This document shows positions 26,916-37,442 of a DNA stretch of 64,000 nt, in pieces. The first letter of the stretch is position 1. The number at the start of each line of letters is the position of its first letter. This stretch comes from Salinicola aestuarinus (GTDB taxonomy: Bacteria > Pseudomonadota > Gammaproteobacteria > Pseudomonadales > Halomonadaceae). Position numbers and translations under genes: made by a program. The stretch is from NCBI RefSeq assembly GCF_003206645.1, contig NZ_PZJP01000003.1, positions 1 to 64,000 on the forward strand. The letters run 5' to 3'. The notes under the pieces were generated by a model that had not been told where the DNA came from, made no database searches, and saw nothing but the letters and a program-made list of their open reading frames with translations.

Positions 26916-29159
26916 CTACTCGGCATCCGGCGCCCGGGGCGCCGTCACCGGCTCGCGCCGGCCGCCAGTTTCGCCGGGCGAGACCGAGTTCTGCTCCATC
27001 ACCACGCTCATGCGCGGCATCGCCAGATCGATCCCCTGCTCGTCGAAGCGCTGTTTCAAGCGCAGATTGAAGGCCCGCGCCACGTCCCACTGCATGACGG
27101 GAGCGGTGCGCATGCGAATTCGCAGGATCGCGGCACCGGCATCGAAGCTCTCTACCCCCTGAACTTCCAGCGGCGACCAGATATGGTGGCGCATCATCGG
27201 GTCGTTGCGCAGATCGTCGGCGATCTGGCGCACGGTCTCGATCGCTTCATCGATTTTCAGATGGTGGGCAATGCGGATGCGCATCAGCGCCACGCCGAAC
27301 TCTCGCGAGTAGTTCTGAATACCCTGTATCTGACTGAAGGGAATGATATGAACGATGCCGTCGAGGTCACGCAATTTGACGGTGCGGATGCTCAGCGCCT
27401 CGACAGTCCCCATGTGTGCGCCCAGATTGACGAAGTCGTCGATCGCCAGCGAGTCCTCGATGAGAATGAAGAGCCCGGTGATCAGGTCCTGAACCAGCGT
27501 CTGGGCGCCGAAGCCCACGGCCAGACCGATGACGCCTGCCCCCGCCAGCAGCGGCGTGACGTTCACCCCCAGGTTGGCCAGCGCGATGATGACGGCGATC
27601 ACCGCGATGGTGAGAAAGACCGTATTGCGCAGCATCGGCGTGATCGTCTGCGCCCGGGCGCTTGCGTTGACGCGGCGACCGTGACGCCGACTGCTGCGCA
27701 GCAGCGCGTGTTGAATGGCGGTATCGGCGAGGATCCAGACGAGCCATGCGACGAGGAAGGTGAAGCCGAGCCCGATGAGGGACTTGGCGATCTGCTGACT
27801 CAGCCCCCCGTCGCCACCAACCGCCCATAGCGACGAGCCCCACACCTGCATCGCCACCTCGGCGAAGACCAGCCAGGCGAGCAGGTGCGCCAGGGTAAAG
27901 ACCAGACGCAGTACCCGCGTCCAGTATTCGGAACTCTGTTTTTCCCGCGCCCGCTCGCTACGCCGTTGAATGAGCCCGGAGGCCACCAGCGTCGCGATCA
28001 TCAGACCTGCCGTGACCACGGCGCGAAAGAAGGCGCTACGCGAGTCTTCCGCCGACATCAGCATCGCGCCGAGCGACACCACCACCATCAGCAGGATGGG
28101 AATGTGCCAGACCCGGCTGAACACGCGTACGAGTTCCGTCGTGGCGCGCCGCTCCTGACGATGGTGGTAGGGCCGGTTACGGATCAGATGGCGAATGGGC
28201 CGGCGAAACGCCATGACGAAGGCGGCCAGCACCACCGCCGCGCAGACATTGGCGAGCAGAGAGATCAGCGAGGTCAATCCCTCGCCCAGGGGTTCGATCA
28301 CCCCCGTCGCATTGGAGGCATCGCCGAGCGCGACCAGGCAGCCGAGCGCAAAGAGCCAGCGCGCCCCGCGCCGACGCAGGATCCGCAGAGCCACCTGGCG
28401 GTGGCCGCTGGCGAACAGCGAAAAGACGATCTCGCAGACGGCCGCAAAAAGAGAGCCGCAGAGCGTGACATAGGCGGCGATCATTGCCAGCGTCACGCCG
28501 AGGGTCGACGTCGTGAACTGATGCACCGTGATCAGCGCCACGATGAAACCTACCGCCAGCGGCACGACACGACGCACGAGATGGCGCACCAGCATCCAGG
28601 TCGAAGGCTCGGTGGGCATCTGCAACGAATAGCCCAGCCGCTGGATGACCCAGCGCCACAGGGCCGCCAGCGCCAGCGTCACCCCGACCCACAGCGCGGT
28701 GACCCACAGCAGGTCGAGCAGCAGTGGGGGCAGGTCCGCGCCGCTACCCACCAGTCCCGATACGTCGTCGCCGGCCTGGTCGACTCTCTCGCCCCAATAG
28801 TTGACCGGGTTGTCGAGTCCGTCCTTCTCGAAGGTACTGAACGAATCCGCCAGCGCGCCGAGGAGACCGTCTCCCACCGGGCGGTTGTCCGCCTCGGCGG
28901 CGGTGGCGTCACGCAGCTGTTCGAGGCTCGTCAGCAGCGCCTGGCGCTGGTCGCTATCCTGGAGTGTGGCAATGATCTGCTCGAGCGACGCGTTGAGCTC
29001 CTGCGCCGAGGGCGCTTCGCTGCCATCACTCTGCGACTGTGCGCCGCTACCGACCATCGACGACAGCGACTGTGCCGCCGCCGTCGTGCTCACGGTCATC
29101 ATCAGGGCGATCATGATCAGCCAGCCCCAGCGTATCCATTCCCTCACGTCGTTCCCCAT
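26916..29159 (-). CDS. large MscS-family mechanosensitive channel
   Basis: 747 residues, far longer than MscS (286) and similar to YbiO-type channels. A signal peptide (WIRWGWLIMIALMM, cleavage near TTAAAQ) leads a Gln/Ser-rich periplasmic helical part (~30-180). Several transmembrane helices follow, then the MscS core at ~505-735. Pore helix TM3 reads GVIGLAVGFGAQTLVQDLITGLFILIEDS, the beta domain has VEALSIRTVKLRDLDG and PFSQIQGIQNYSRE. ATG 29159 is chosen because it directly precedes the signal; the frame is open to 29222, without a ribosome site. Role: release of solutes on hypo-osmotic shock. Confidence 0.88.
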   Translation of the reverse strand: MGNDVREWIRWGWLIMIALMMTVSTTAAAQSLSSMVGSGAQSQSDGSEAPSAQELNASLEQIIATLQDSDQRQALLTSLEQLRDATAAEADNRPVGDGLLGALADSFSTFEKDGLDNPVNYWGERVDQAGDDVSGLVGSGADLPPLLLDLLWVTALWVGVTLALAALWRWVIQRLGYSLQMPTEPSTWMLVRHLVRRVVPLAVGFIVALITVHQFTTSTLGVTLAMIAAYVTLCGSLFAAVCEIVFSLFASGHRQVALRILRRRGARWLFALGCLVALGDASNATGVIEPLGEGLTSLISLLANVCAAVVLAAFVMAFRRPIRHLIRNRPYHHRQERRATTELVRVFSRVWHIPILLMVVVSLGAMLMSAEDSRSAFFRAVVTAGLMIATLVASGLIQRRSERAREKQSSEYWTRVLRLVFTLAHLLAWLVFAEVAMQVWGSSLWAVGGDGGLSQQIAKSLIGLGFTFLVAWLVWILADTAIQHALLRSSRRHGRRVNASARAQTITPMLRNTVFLTIAVIAVIIALANLGVNVTPLLAGAGVIGLAVGFGAQTLVQDLITGLFILIEDSLAIDDFVNLGAHMGTVEALSIRTVKLRDLDGIVHIIPFSQIQGIQNYSREFGVALMRIRIAHHLKIDEAIETVRQIADDLRNDPMMRHHIWSPLEVQGVESFDAGAAILRIRMRTAPVMQWDVARAFNLRLKQRFDEQGIDLAMPRMSVVMEQNSVSPGETGGRREPVTAPRAPDAE

Positions 29160-29461
29160 TGTTGCGATTCGCCGACCGACATGGTCGCCGGCCATCATGC
29201 TATCGCCGGGCGCCGGCCACAAACGTCGCGCTCGATCAAACCGTTTGAACTCTCCCTGAGCGAGCGAGGATTGGTCGGTGAGCGCTGCCTGCTCTATCTT
29301 CTACGAAGGTTCAACAGGTGAGTGTGGCACGACACGCCGCTGTCAGCCGAGTCATCGCGCCGTGCATCGACAGGCCGACGTTCGACGCAGGGCCGATCGG
29401 CGCCATAAGGCGTCACACACACGTCGCCAGACTCGCCGTTTCTCACAGGGAAGAGTGCATG
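29160..29461. promoter_or_regulatory. divergent region mscS-like / SDR
   Basis: 302 bp. It holds a perfect 13-base palindrome TCAAAC-C-GTTTGA (29236-29248), a possible operator. No clear promoter boxes or small gene could be supported. Confidence 0.3.
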
Positions 29462-30250
29462 ATGGATGAACAGACGCCGCGACGTGGCCGCCTCGAGGGC
29501 AAGGTCGCACTCGTGACCGGCAGTTCCTCGGGAATCGGTCGCGCCATCGCTGAACGCCTGGCCCGGGAGGGGGCCGACGTGGTCATCAGCGGCAGCAAGC
29601 CCTCCGATCGCGCCGACGAGAGCGCCGAACGCGTGCGCGCCCACGGCCGACGCGCGGCGATCGTCACCGGAGACGTTGGCGACACCGAGACCAATCGACG
29701 ACTGATCGAGGAGAGCGTCGCGGCAATGGGCCGGCTCGACATTCTGGTCAACAACGCCGGGCTCGAGATCGAAGCGCCCTTCTTGGAGGTGACGGAAGCG
29801 GACTACGACAGCGTGGTGAACACCAACCTGAAAGGCGTGTTCTTCACCACCCAGGCGTTCGTGAAACATCTGCGAGACGCCGAGCATGGCGGCCGCGTAA
29901 TCAACATGAGCTCGGTTCACGAGGATCTCCCCTTCCCGGGTTTCAGCAGCTATTGCGTCGCGAAGGGCGGTATTCGCATGCTGACCCGCAATCTCGCGGT
30001 AGAATTGGCACCGCTTGGTATTACCGTCAACGGTGTCGCGCCGGGCGCGATCAAGACCCCGATCAACGCGGCGCTCGACGACGACCCGGAAAAGCTCAGG
30101 CATCTGCTCGGCAACATTCCGCTCAACCGGCTCGGCCGCTCCGAAGATGTCGCCGGCGTCGTGGCGTTTCTTGCCTCTGACGATGCCGATTACATGACCG
30201 GTGCGACGCTCCCCGTTGACGGCGGGCTCCTTCAGCACTACCAAGAATAG
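29462..30250 (+). CDS. short-chain dehydrogenase, glucose 1-dehydrogenase type
   Basis: 262 residues. Classical SDR: TGSSSGIGRAIAERL for cofactor binding, NNAG, a catalytic serine in NMSSVHE, and YCVAKGG with the Tyr-Lys pair. The layout LEGKVALVTG, VTEADYDSVVNTNLKG, NVAPGA-like GVAPGAIKTPIN and a C-terminal TGATLPVDGG is that of bacterial glucose 1-dehydrogenases. ISGS after beta2 does not clearly settle NAD versus NADP. AGGGAAGAG precedes two adjacent ATGs; the second is used. It lies immediately upstream of trehalase, whose product is glucose. Confidence 0.8.
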   Translation: MDEQTPRRGRLEGKVALVTGSSSGIGRAIAERLAREGADVVISGSKPSDRADESAERVRAHGRRAAIVTGDVGDTETNRRLIEESVAAMGRLDILVNNAGLEIEAPFLEVTEADYDSVVNTNLKGVFFTTQAFVKHLRDAEHGGRVINMSSVHEDLPFPGFSSYCVAKGGIRMLTRNLAVELAPLGITVNGVAPGAIKTPINAALDDDPEKLRHLLGNIPLNRLGRSEDVAGVVAFLASDDADYMTGATLPVDGGLLQHYQE

Positions 30251-30352
30251 ACGCCCGGCGCTTGCGCGCCGGTTCGCGCCGAGGTCCGACCCAGGCTCGA
30301 GCCGCCCGCCGCGACCTCTCCCCCATCCGCCCTTAAAGGTCCCGTTCACGCC

Positions 30353-31927
30353 ATGGAATCGATGATGCCCAACAGCCTTCAGGCCGATCACGAAGCCGAC
30401 GAGCGCATTCTCGATGCCGCCGTGACACCTCATGACCGCTTCGGCGAGCTGTTCGAGGCGGTCGCGCTGGCGCACCTTTTCGAGGATTCGAAAACGTTCG
30501 CCGACAGCGTGCCCAAACGCTCGCCAACCCACATCATGGCGGCGTTCGAGGCCGCGCGGCAGGCACCGGATTTCGACCTGCGCGCCTTCGTGTCAGAGTA
30601 TTTCGACGACGACCCGCTCCAGTGCACCGGCTACGAGGCCGGCCCCAAGGACGATATCGCCAGGCACATCGACCAGCTCTGGCCGGCGCTGACGCGCAAT
30701 TCCCGTCAGCACCCGCTGTGGTCGTCACTGCTGTCGCTATCCCATGACTACGTCGTGCCCGGCGGGCGGTTTCGCGAGTTCTACTACTGGGACTCCTACT
30801 TCACCATGCTGGGACTGGCGGCCAGTGGCGAGGATGAGCTGCTCTGCTCGGTCACCGACAACTGCGCCGATCTGATCTCCCGCTACGGGCACATGCCCAA
30901 CGGCAACCGCAGCTACTATCTGAGTCGCTCTCAGCTGCCGATGTTCTCGATGATGGTGGCCCTGCTCGAACAGAGCGGCCAGCGCCAGGCGATCGACTAT
31001 CTGCCGCAGTTGAAGCGGGAGTATGCCTTCTGGATGGACGGTGAGGCCGATCTCGGCGTGGGACAGAGTCACCGCCGCTGCGTGCGGCTCGACGAGAATA
31101 GCCTGCTCAATCGACACTGGGACGATCGCAACACGCCGCGAGAGGAGTCCTACCGCGAGGACTACGAGCTGGCGCAGCAGACCGACCGGCCCTCACACGA
31201 GCTCTACCGCGACCTCCGCGCTGGCGCCGAGAGCGGCTGGGATTTCAGCGGCCGATGGCTGGGCGATACACGGGATCTCAAGACGATCCGCACGACGGCG
31301 TTTATCCCCGTCGAACTCAACGCGATGCTCTACCACCTGGAGTTCCTCCTGGCCAAGCTCTGCGAGGCCAACGGCGAGGCGGAAGACGCCCAAGGCTTCT
31401 CCGACCGCGCTGAACGTCGACGAGAGGCGGTGGACCGGTATCTGTGGTGCGAGGACCGCGGCGCCTACTACGACTATGACTGGCAGTGCGGGGAGCGCAG
31501 TATCCACCTCACCGCTGCCTGCGTTGCGCCGCTCTTTCTGCAGCTGGCCTCCCCCGGACAGGCAGAGCGGGTGGCTAATGTCGTGTCGCTACGGCTGCTC
31601 GCGCCCGGCGGCGTGGTCACCACCGAGATCAACGACAGCACTCAGCAGTGGGATCACCCCAACGGCTGGCCGCCGCTGCAGTGGATGGCGATCGAGGGGT
31701 TTCGTCACTATGGCTTCGACGATCTGGCCGAGGATATCGCCGGCCGGTGGCTGCAACTGGTCGACGACCTCTATCAGCGTGAGCACAAGCTGGTCGAGAA
31801 GTACGTGCTCTACCCGGGGGCCGAACTCGCCGGCGGCGGGGAGTATCCGCTGCAGGATGGGTTTGGCTGGACCAACGGTGTGACCCGAGCACTCCTGGCC
31901 CGCCGTCAGGGGATCAAGGTGGGTTGA
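30353..31927 (+). CDS. treF: cytoplasmic alpha,alpha-trehalase (GH37)
   Basis: 524 residues. GH37 signatures are PGGRFREFYYWDSYF (~136-150) and QWDHPNGWPPLQ, with the glycine-rich GGGEYPLQDGFGWTNGV near the end. Catalytic acid is in ESGWDFSGRW and base glutamate in LVEKYVLYPG, matching E. coli TreA/TreF. There is no signal peptide, so it cleaves cytoplasmic trehalose to two glucose. It follows the SDR with a 102-bp gap that contains a short CCGGCGC-TTGC-GCGCCGG hairpin. It is convergent with glgB, the last gene of the synthetic block. Confidence 0.92.
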   Translation: MESMMPNSLQADHEADERILDAAVTPHDRFGELFEAVALAHLFEDSKTFADSVPKRSPTHIMAAFEAARQAPDFDLRAFVSEYFDDDPLQCTGYEAGPKDDIARHIDQLWPALTRNSRQHPLWSSLLSLSHDYVVPGGRFREFYYWDSYFTMLGLAASGEDELLCSVTDNCADLISRYGHMPNGNRSYYLSRSQLPMFSMMVALLEQSGQRQAIDYLPQLKREYAFWMDGEADLGVGQSHRRCVRLDENSLLNRHWDDRNTPREESYREDYELAQQTDRPSHELYRDLRAGAESGWDFSGRWLGDTRDLKTIRTTAFIPVELNAMLYHLEFLLAKLCEANGEAEDAQGFSDRAERRREAVDRYLWCEDRGAYYDYDWQCGERSIHLTAACVAPLFLQLASPGQAERVANVVSLRLLAPGGVVTTEINDSTQQWDHPNGWPPLQWMAIEGFRHYGFDDLAEDIAGRWLQLVDDLYQREHKLVEKYVLYPGAELAGGGEYPLQDGFGWTNGVTRALLARRQGIKVG

Positions 31928-31930
31928 GGC

Positions 31931-31978
31931 TCACGGCGAATGAACGTCACGGCGAATGAACGTCAGGGCGCATGAACG
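31931..31978. repeat. three 16-bp tandem repeats
   Basis: TCACGGCGAATGAACG occurs twice head to tail and a third time with two changes, immediately after the trehalase stop. It is followed by a hairpin ACCCGACGCC/GGCGCCGGGT (32034-32055) between the convergent genes, without a T-run. Confidence 0.7.
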
Positions 31979-32118
31979 TCACGGGTCCATCCGCATCCCG
32001 ATAAGGGCACGCCGGCAGTCGCCAGTTACTGACACCCGACGCCGAGGCGCCGGGTATCGTCGCGGGGTCGCCGGCCTGCATCGAGGCGGCCTGACCGACG
32101 CGTTTCAGTCGCCCGGCT

Positions 32119-34332
32119 TCATGCCATCGGCGCCAGCAGCACGACCCCGAGCGGCGGGAGCGTCATCACCAGGGATTGCGATTCGCCGTGAGCGGGCGTC
32201 GCTTCCGTGGTCAGACCACCGCCGTTGCCGCGGTTGGTGCCCCCGTAGCACTCGGCGTCGGAGTTGAAGCGCTCTCGCCACTGACCCGCGACCGGCACGC
32301 CGATACGATATCCCTCCAGCGACCGCGGCGTCAGGTTGGCGACGGCCAGCACGCGATTGCCCTGGGCATCGACTCGCCACCAGGCGAAGACGCTGTTGTG
32401 GCTGTCATCTCCCACCACCCAGTGGAAACCCTCGCTGTCGCAGTCACGGGCGTGCAGCTCGGGGCGCTCGCGGTAGACCGTATTGAGATCCCGAACCAGA
32501 CGCTGAATGCCGGCATTGGCCGTATTGGCCAGCAGGAACCAGTCGAGCTCGCGGTCGTGGCTCCACTCTCGCTGCTGCGCGAACTCGCAGCCCATGAACA
32601 GCAGCTTCTTGCCCGGATGGAACCACATGAAGCTCAAGTAGGCGCGCAGATTGGCGAACCGCTGCCACTCGTCGCCGGGCATCTTGTCGATCAGCGACCC
32701 TTTGCCGTGCACCACCTCATCGTGGGAGATCGGCAGCATGAAACGTTCATCGAAGGCGTAAACCAGGCCGAACGTGAGCCGATCGTGATGAAACCCGCGA
32801 TAGAGCGGATCGAGACTCATGTAGCCCAGGCTGTCGTGCATCCAGCCCATGTTCCACTTGTAGTCGAAGCCCATGCCCTGCTGGTCGACCGGCGCCGTCA
32901 CGCCGGGCCAGGCCGTCGACTCCTCGGCGATGACCATGCTGCCAGGCGCCTCGCTGGCAGCGACCTGATTGAGATGCTGCAGAAACTCCACCGCCTCGAG
33001 ATTCTCCGAACCGCCATGCCGGTTGGGAATCCACTCCCCCTCACGCCGGGAGTAGTTACGGTAGATCATCGATGCCACGGCATCGACGCGCAGGCCGTCG
33101 ATATGGAAGTCGCGCAGCCAATGAAGTGCCGAGGCGAGCATGAAACCGTGCACCTCGCGTCGCCCCAGATTGTAGATGTAGGTGTTCCAGTCCTGATGAT
33201 AGCCCTCGAACGGGTGGGCGTACTCGTAGAGCGCGGTCCCGTCGAAACTCGCCAGACCGTGCGGATCGGAAGGAAAGTGGCCGGGGACCCAATCGAGAAT
33301 CACGCCAACGCCGGCGCGATGGCAGGCATCGATGAAGGCAGCGAAGTCTGCCGGCGTGCCGAAACGTCCACTGGGCGCGAACAGCGACAGCGGCTGGTAG
33401 CCCCAGGAGCCGCCGAACGGATACTCCATGATCGGCATCAATTCGATATGGGTGAATCCCATCTCGACCACATAGGGAATCAGCGAGTCGACCAGATCTG
33501 GCCACTGATAGATCTCGCCGTCGTCGCCGCCGTGCTTGCGCCAGGAGTTGGCATGGATCTCGTAGATCGAGATCGGCGCGCCTGGCGCGTGCCGTCCGCT
33601 GCGCTGGGCCATCCATTCGTCGTCATGCCACGCGAAGGGTGACGCACTCGCCACCACCGAGGCCGTCAGCGGTGGCGCTTCGGTGGAGAGCGCCATGGGA
33701 TCGGCCTTGAGCAAGCGCTCGCCGTTGACGTCGATGAGCGCGAACTTGTAGCGCTCGCCGGCGCCCAACTCGGGCAGGAAGATCTCCCACACTCCCGAAG
33801 GATAGCGGCAACGCATGCCATGACGGCGAGTGTCCCAGCCATTGAAATCCCCCACCACGGCGACTCGCTGCGCGTTGGGCGCCCAGACGGCAAAGCGAAC
33901 CCCTTCGACATCGTCGACGGTCACTACCTGCGCGCCGAGGCAGTGGCCCAGCCGGCGATGGTTGCCCTCGCCAATCAGATAGAGGTCGGTCTCACCGAGC
34001 AGTAGCGGAAAGGCATAGGAGTCGGCCACAACCTGCTCCGACCCGGGCCAGCGGATACGCAATCGGTAGCGATGCCAGTCAGAGAGCTCGCCAACGAAGA
34101 GCCCCTCGATGCCGTCGACCTCGCACTCGGCCAGAACCTGGCCGCCCTCGGCGGCGACCAGCGTGACCGCTTCGGCACCGGGCAGATAGGCGCGAACCTC
34201 GACGGTGCCGTTCGGTCGGGCGTGCGGGCCCAGCACCGAAAACGGATTGGCATGGGTGCCGTGGGCGAGTGCGTCCCTGTCGGCCGCATCGATCGCGGAG
34301 GCGGCAGTCGCGGAAATATCGGTTTGTGTCAT
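32119..34332 (-). CDS. glgB: glycogen branching enzyme
   Basis: 737 residues, full-length GH13 subfamily 9 enzyme forming alpha-1,6 branches. N-terminal N1 domain and CBM48 ([21 protein letters not shown]), barrel motifs YEIHANSW and [15 protein letters not shown]. Nucleophile aspartate is in [10 protein letters not shown], acid/base glutamate in VIAEEST, third aspartate in [12 protein letters not shown]. The C-terminal domain ends with [20 protein letters not shown] 34332 has GGAGG five bases upstream; the longer open frame is rejected. It lies 58 bp after glgX and is the last gene of the block. Confidence 0.95.
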   Translation of the reverse strand: MTQTDISATAASAIDAADRDALAHGTHANPFSVLGPHARPNGTVEVRAYLPGAEAVTLVAAEGGQVLAECEVDGIEGLFVGELSDWHRYRLRIRWPGSEQVVADSYAFPLLLGETDLYLIGEGNHRRLGHCLGAQVVTVDDVEGVRFAVWAPNAQRVAVVGDFNGWDTRRHGMRCRYPSGVWEIFLPELGAGERYKFALIDVNGERLLKADPMALSTEAPPLTASVVASASPFAWHDDEWMAQRSGRHAPGAPISIYEIHANSWRKHGGDDGEIYQWPDLVDSLIPYVVEMGFTHIELMPIMEYPFGGSWGYQPLSLFAPSGRFGTPADFAAFIDACHRAGVGVILDWVPGHFPSDPHGLASFDGTALYEYAHPFEGYHQDWNTYIYNLGRREVHGFMLASALHWLRDFHIDGLRVDAVASMIYRNYSRREGEWIPNRHGGSENLEAVEFLQHLNQVAASEAPGSMVIAEESTAWPGVTAPVDQQGMGFDYKWNMGWMHDSLGYMSLDPLYRGFHHDRLTFGLVYAFDERFMLPISHDEVVHGKGSLIDKMPGDEWQRFANLRAYLSFMWFHPGKKLLFMGCEFAQQREWSHDRELDWFLLANTANAGIQRLVRDLNTVYRERPELHARDCDSEGFHWVVGDDSHNSVFAWWRVDAQGNRVLAVANLTPRSLEGYRIGVPVAGQWRERFNSDAECYGGTNRGNGGGLTTEATPAHGESQSLVMTLPPLGVVLLAPMA

Positions 34333-34390
34333 GAACCCTCCCTGGTCATCGGCGCGTGAACTTTCGTGAGCGACGTTGGTGCATTCGACA

Positions 34391-36580
34391 TCACGCATGG
34401 GGCGCGCCACGGCCCTCTTCGACCAGCTCGAACAGCGAAAGGCTGCGACCCTGGACGGCATATTCCGCCTTCATGTCGCAGCGAACGTCATCGGCGGCGG
34501 GGTCGAAGGTATCGATACGTCGCACCCACTGGCTACCACCGGGAGATTCGGGCAGCACGAAGACGGTCTCCTCCGGTCCCGCGTTGAGCGTGAGCAGCAC
34601 GGTGACATCATTGCCCGGTGCGCAGATGCCGGTCGGCTGGGCGTGGCCGTCGAGCACCACGGCAATCGCCTTGGCGTTCTCTCGATGCCAGTCTTCATCG
34701 ACCATCTCTTCGGCATTCGGCTTCAGCCAGGTGACATCCTTGATGCCCAGGCGCTCGTTAAGCTCGCCGGTCATGAAACGACCCCGCTCGAGGATCGGGT
34801 AGTGCCGCCGCAGGTGGATCAGCTTGCGCGTAAAGGCGAGCAGCTCTCGCCCCTCATCGGAGAGGTCCCAGTTGACCCAGCCAATCTCGCTATCCTGGCA
34901 GTAGGCGTTGTTGTTGCCGGCCTGGGTGCGCCCGAACTCGTCACCGCCCAACAGCATCGGTGTGCCCTGCGAGAGAATCAGCGTTGCCAACTGATTGCGC
35001 ATCTGGCGCATGCGCAGCTCGCGAATCTCCGCGTCGTCCGTCTCGCCTTCCACGCCGTGGTTCCAGGAGACGTTGTCGTCATGACCATCTTGGTTGTCTT
35101 CGCCGTTGGCCTCGTTGTGCTTGTCGCTGTAGCTGACCAGATCGCGAAGCGTGAAGCCGTCATGAGCGGTCACGAAGTTGATCGACGAAAACGCCTTGCG
35201 ACCCCGGTGGTTGAACAGGTCCGCAGAGGCGGTCAGCCGGTTGGCGAACGCCGGCAGCTTGCCTTCGTCGCCGCGCCAGAATGCGCGCATGTCGTCGCGG
35301 AAGCGGTCGTTCCACTCCGCCCAGCCGGGCGGAAACTTGCCGACCTGATAGCCGCCGGGACCGCAGTCCCAGGGCTCGGCGATCAGCTTGCACTGCGACA
35401 GCAGCGGATCCTGACGGCAGGAGTCGAGAAAGCCGCCCCCCTCATCGAAGCCGTCGCTCTCGCGGCCGAGAATCGTCGCCAGGTCGAAACGGAAGCCGTC
35501 GACCCGCATCTCGCTGGCCCAGTAGCGCAGCGAGTCGGTCACCATCTGCAGCACTCGCGGGTGCGAGAGATTGAGCGTGTTGCCGGTGCCGGTGTCGTTG
35601 ATGTAGTAGCGATTCTCTTCCGGCATCAGGCGGTAGTAGGAAGCGTTGTCGATCCCCTTGAGAGACAGCGTCGGCCCCATCTCGTTGCCTTCGGCAGTGT
35701 GGTTGTAAACCACGTCGAGCAGCACCTCGATGCCGGCGGCATGGTAGCGCGCCACCATCTGCTTGAACTCGCTGATGGTCCCGGTCGCCATATAGCGGGG
35801 ATGCGGCACGAAAAACGCCAGGGTGTTGTAGCCCCAGTAGTTGTGCAGTTCCTTCTCCTGGAGATGGCGATCGTCGGCGAACGCGTGGATCGGCATCAGC
35901 TCGAGCGAGGAGATACCGAGGCCCTTGAGATAGTCGACCACCTCCGGCACCGCGAGCCCCGAGAATGTGCCCCGAAGTTCCTCGGGCACCGCCGGGTGGC
36001 GCATGGTGTAGCCGCGAGCGTGCGCTTCGTAGATCACCGTATCGCTCCACGGCACCATGATCTCGCTGGACCGGCCCCAGGTGAAGGCGGGGTCGATGAC
36101 ACGACAGCGCGGCATGAACGGGCCGCTGTCACGCTCGTCAAAGCTCAGGTCACCGTCTTCGTGTCCGATGGTGTAACCGTAAAGCGCATCGTCCCAGACG
36201 AGCTCGCCCACCAGCTGTTTGGCGTAGGGATCGATCAGCAGCTTGTGGGGGTTGAAGCGATGTCCTTCCTCGGGCGCGTAGAGCCCGTGAACGCGATACC
36301 CGTAGAGCTGGCCCGGTCGCGCGTCGGGCAGATAGCCGTGCCACACCTCGTCGGTGTACTCCGGCAGCGGAATTCGCTCGACTTCCTCCTTGCCGGCCTC
36401 GTCGAACAGACAGAGCTCGACGCGGGTGGCGTGGGCGGAGAACAGCGCAAAGTTGACGCCCAATCCATCCCAGGTCGCCCCCAGCGGGTGCGGCAGACCT
36501 TCCTGAATTCTGGAGCCCATCACGAAGCCGCCCTGCAGGGCCATCCCTTCGTCGGCTTCGCTATCGTGTCGTTCGGTCAT
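34391..36580 (-). CDS. glgX: glycogen debranching enzyme
   Basis: 729 residues, GH13 subfamily 11 (GlgX/isoamylase). CBM48 N-terminus ([22 protein letters not shown]), then YEAHARGYT, nucleophile in [17 protein letters not shown], acid/base in [13 protein letters not shown], third aspartate in [15 protein letters not shown] with the GlgX-type [10 protein letters not shown]. It hydrolyses alpha-1,6 branches to free short linear chains. ATG 36580 has GGAG seven bases upstream; an ATG four codons earlier has none. The freed chains are the substrate class for MalQ and TreY encoded upstream. Confidence 0.94.
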   Translation of the reverse strand: MTERHDSEADEGMALQGGFVMGSRIQEGLPHPLGATWDGLGVNFALFSAHATRVELCLFDEAGKEEVERIPLPEYTDEVWHGYLPDARPGQLYGYRVHGLYAPEEGHRFNPHKLLIDPYAKQLVGELVWDDALYGYTIGHEDGDLSFDERDSGPFMPRCRVIDPAFTWGRSSEIMVPWSDTVIYEAHARGYTMRHPAVPEELRGTFSGLAVPEVVDYLKGLGISSLELMPIHAFADDRHLQEKELHNYWGYNTLAFFVPHPRYMATGTISEFKQMVARYHAAGIEVLLDVVYNHTAEGNEMGPTLSLKGIDNASYYRLMPEENRYYINDTGTGNTLNLSHPRVLQMVTDSLRYWASEMRVDGFRFDLATILGRESDGFDEGGGFLDSCRQDPLLSQCKLIAEPWDCGPGGYQVGKFPPGWAEWNDRFRDDMRAFWRGDEGKLPAFANRLTASADLFNHRGRKAFSSINFVTAHDGFTLRDLVSYSDKHNEANGEDNQDGHDDNVSWNHGVEGETDDAEIRELRMRQMRNQLATLILSQGTPMLLGGDEFGRTQAGNNNAYCQDSEIGWVNWDLSDEGRELLAFTRKLIHLRRHYPILERGRFMTGELNERLGIKDVTWLKPNAEEMVDEDWHRENAKAIAVVLDGHAQPTGICAPGNDVTVLLTLNAGPEETVFVLPESPGGSQWVRRIDTFDPAADDVRCDMKAEYAVQGRSLSLFELVEEGRGAPHA

Positions 36581-36664
36581 GTGTCGCTCCATCGAAGACC
36601 GGGTTCGCCCCGTCTAATTGAGTTCCCGGCCTTGGCCGTCGGAAGGGCTGAACGATCGGGCACA

Positions 36665-36696
36665 CTCCCCCGACTCGGCACCCCGAGCCGGGGGAG
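36665..36696 (-). other. strong hairpin between DUF2934 gene and glgX
   Basis: CTCCCCCG-A-CTCGG, loop CACC, CCGAG-C-CGGGGGAG: 13 pairs with one A/C mismatch. Lacks a T-run. It may separate mRNA levels of the glgA-DUF2934 part from glgX-glgB. Confidence 0.5.
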
Positions 36697-36740
36697 ATGT
36701 CACGGCGCTTCGCTCCTGAATTCGCCGTGGCACTGCATCA

Positions 36741-37277
36741 CTACTCTGATTTGCTGCGACTTGGCCGCCGCTTACTCGGCGCCGACGCCGATGTCTCGCC
36801 GCTGCTGGCGTTCGGCGACGTCTTCGAGGGGCTTTTCGTACTCGAGTTCGCCCCCCCGCTCGCCGTTTTCCGGGTCGTCGCACTCCGTTTACCCGCGCCA
36901 CTTTTGCTCGGGCTCCGCTTCGCCGCCGGCTTGACGGCCGACGCGGCGCTCGGCTCGTCCCGTTGTTGGGTCGCTCCGGCGGGACGAACTTCGACGCCCG
37001 TATCCTCTTCCTTGAGTGCCTCGGTCTCCGGATCGTCAAGCGGCAATCGCGACTCGTCGATACCGATCTCGTCAGGCTCCGCCGGTGGATCCTCGCCCTC
37101 GAGTGGCGATGGCTCGTCGTTCGCCTCCAGCCACTCGTGCTCTTCTTCCCTGGCGTTCTCTGCCTCAACGATGCGCTCGGCCATCTGCCAATGGCGCTGC
37201 TCCTGTCCCTCCGGGCGTCCCTCCGACTCCCAGATACGATAGGCCAGCATTCGCACTCGCTGCTCGCGACTCGTCAT
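36741..37277 (-). CDS. DUF2934 protein with long Ser/Lys/Ala-rich tail
   Basis: 178 residues. Residues ~5-40 (RVRMLAYRIWESEGRPEGQEQRHWQMAERIV) are the DUF2934 module. Residues 41-95 are acidic and the last ~75 are Ser/Lys/Ala/Arg-rich (KRSPSKSGAGKRS, SGGANSSTKSPSK), low complexity, likely disordered and strongly basic, recalling histone-like tails. GGGGAAAG precedes the ATG. DUF2934 proteins are commonly found next to glycogen and trehalose genes, but their role is unknown. The position between treY and glgX fits that pattern. Confidence 0.75.
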   Translation of the reverse strand: MTSREQRVRMLAYRIWESEGRPEGQEQRHWQMAERIVEAENAREEEHEWLEANDEPSPLEGEDPPAEPDEIGIDESRLPLDDPETEALKEEDTGVEVRPAGATQQRDEPSAASAVKPAAKRSPSKSGAGKRSATTRKTASGGANSSTKSPSKTSPNASSGETSASAPSKRRPSRSKSE

Positions 37278-37442
37278 GATCTTTCCCCTTATACGGTCTC
37301 AAGACGGGGTCTTCCCTGGCCCGCCAACTTGTCATCCTTCTTCGCAACCGTCTCTATCGGTTCTCGAAGCTTCACGCGCTGCCCACGCCGGGGACGGTAT
37401 CGCTCTCGCCCCCGGCGGGTTCTTTAACCATAGCCCCTGCGG

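Noticed and set aside
34376..36934. Very long open frame on the plus strand opposite glgX (852 codons), and similar long frames opposite treY, deoA and the RND pump
   Set aside because: Antisense to well-supported enzymes; their products are Arg/Ala/His/Val-rich with no domain, a usual artefact of GC-rich codon bias.
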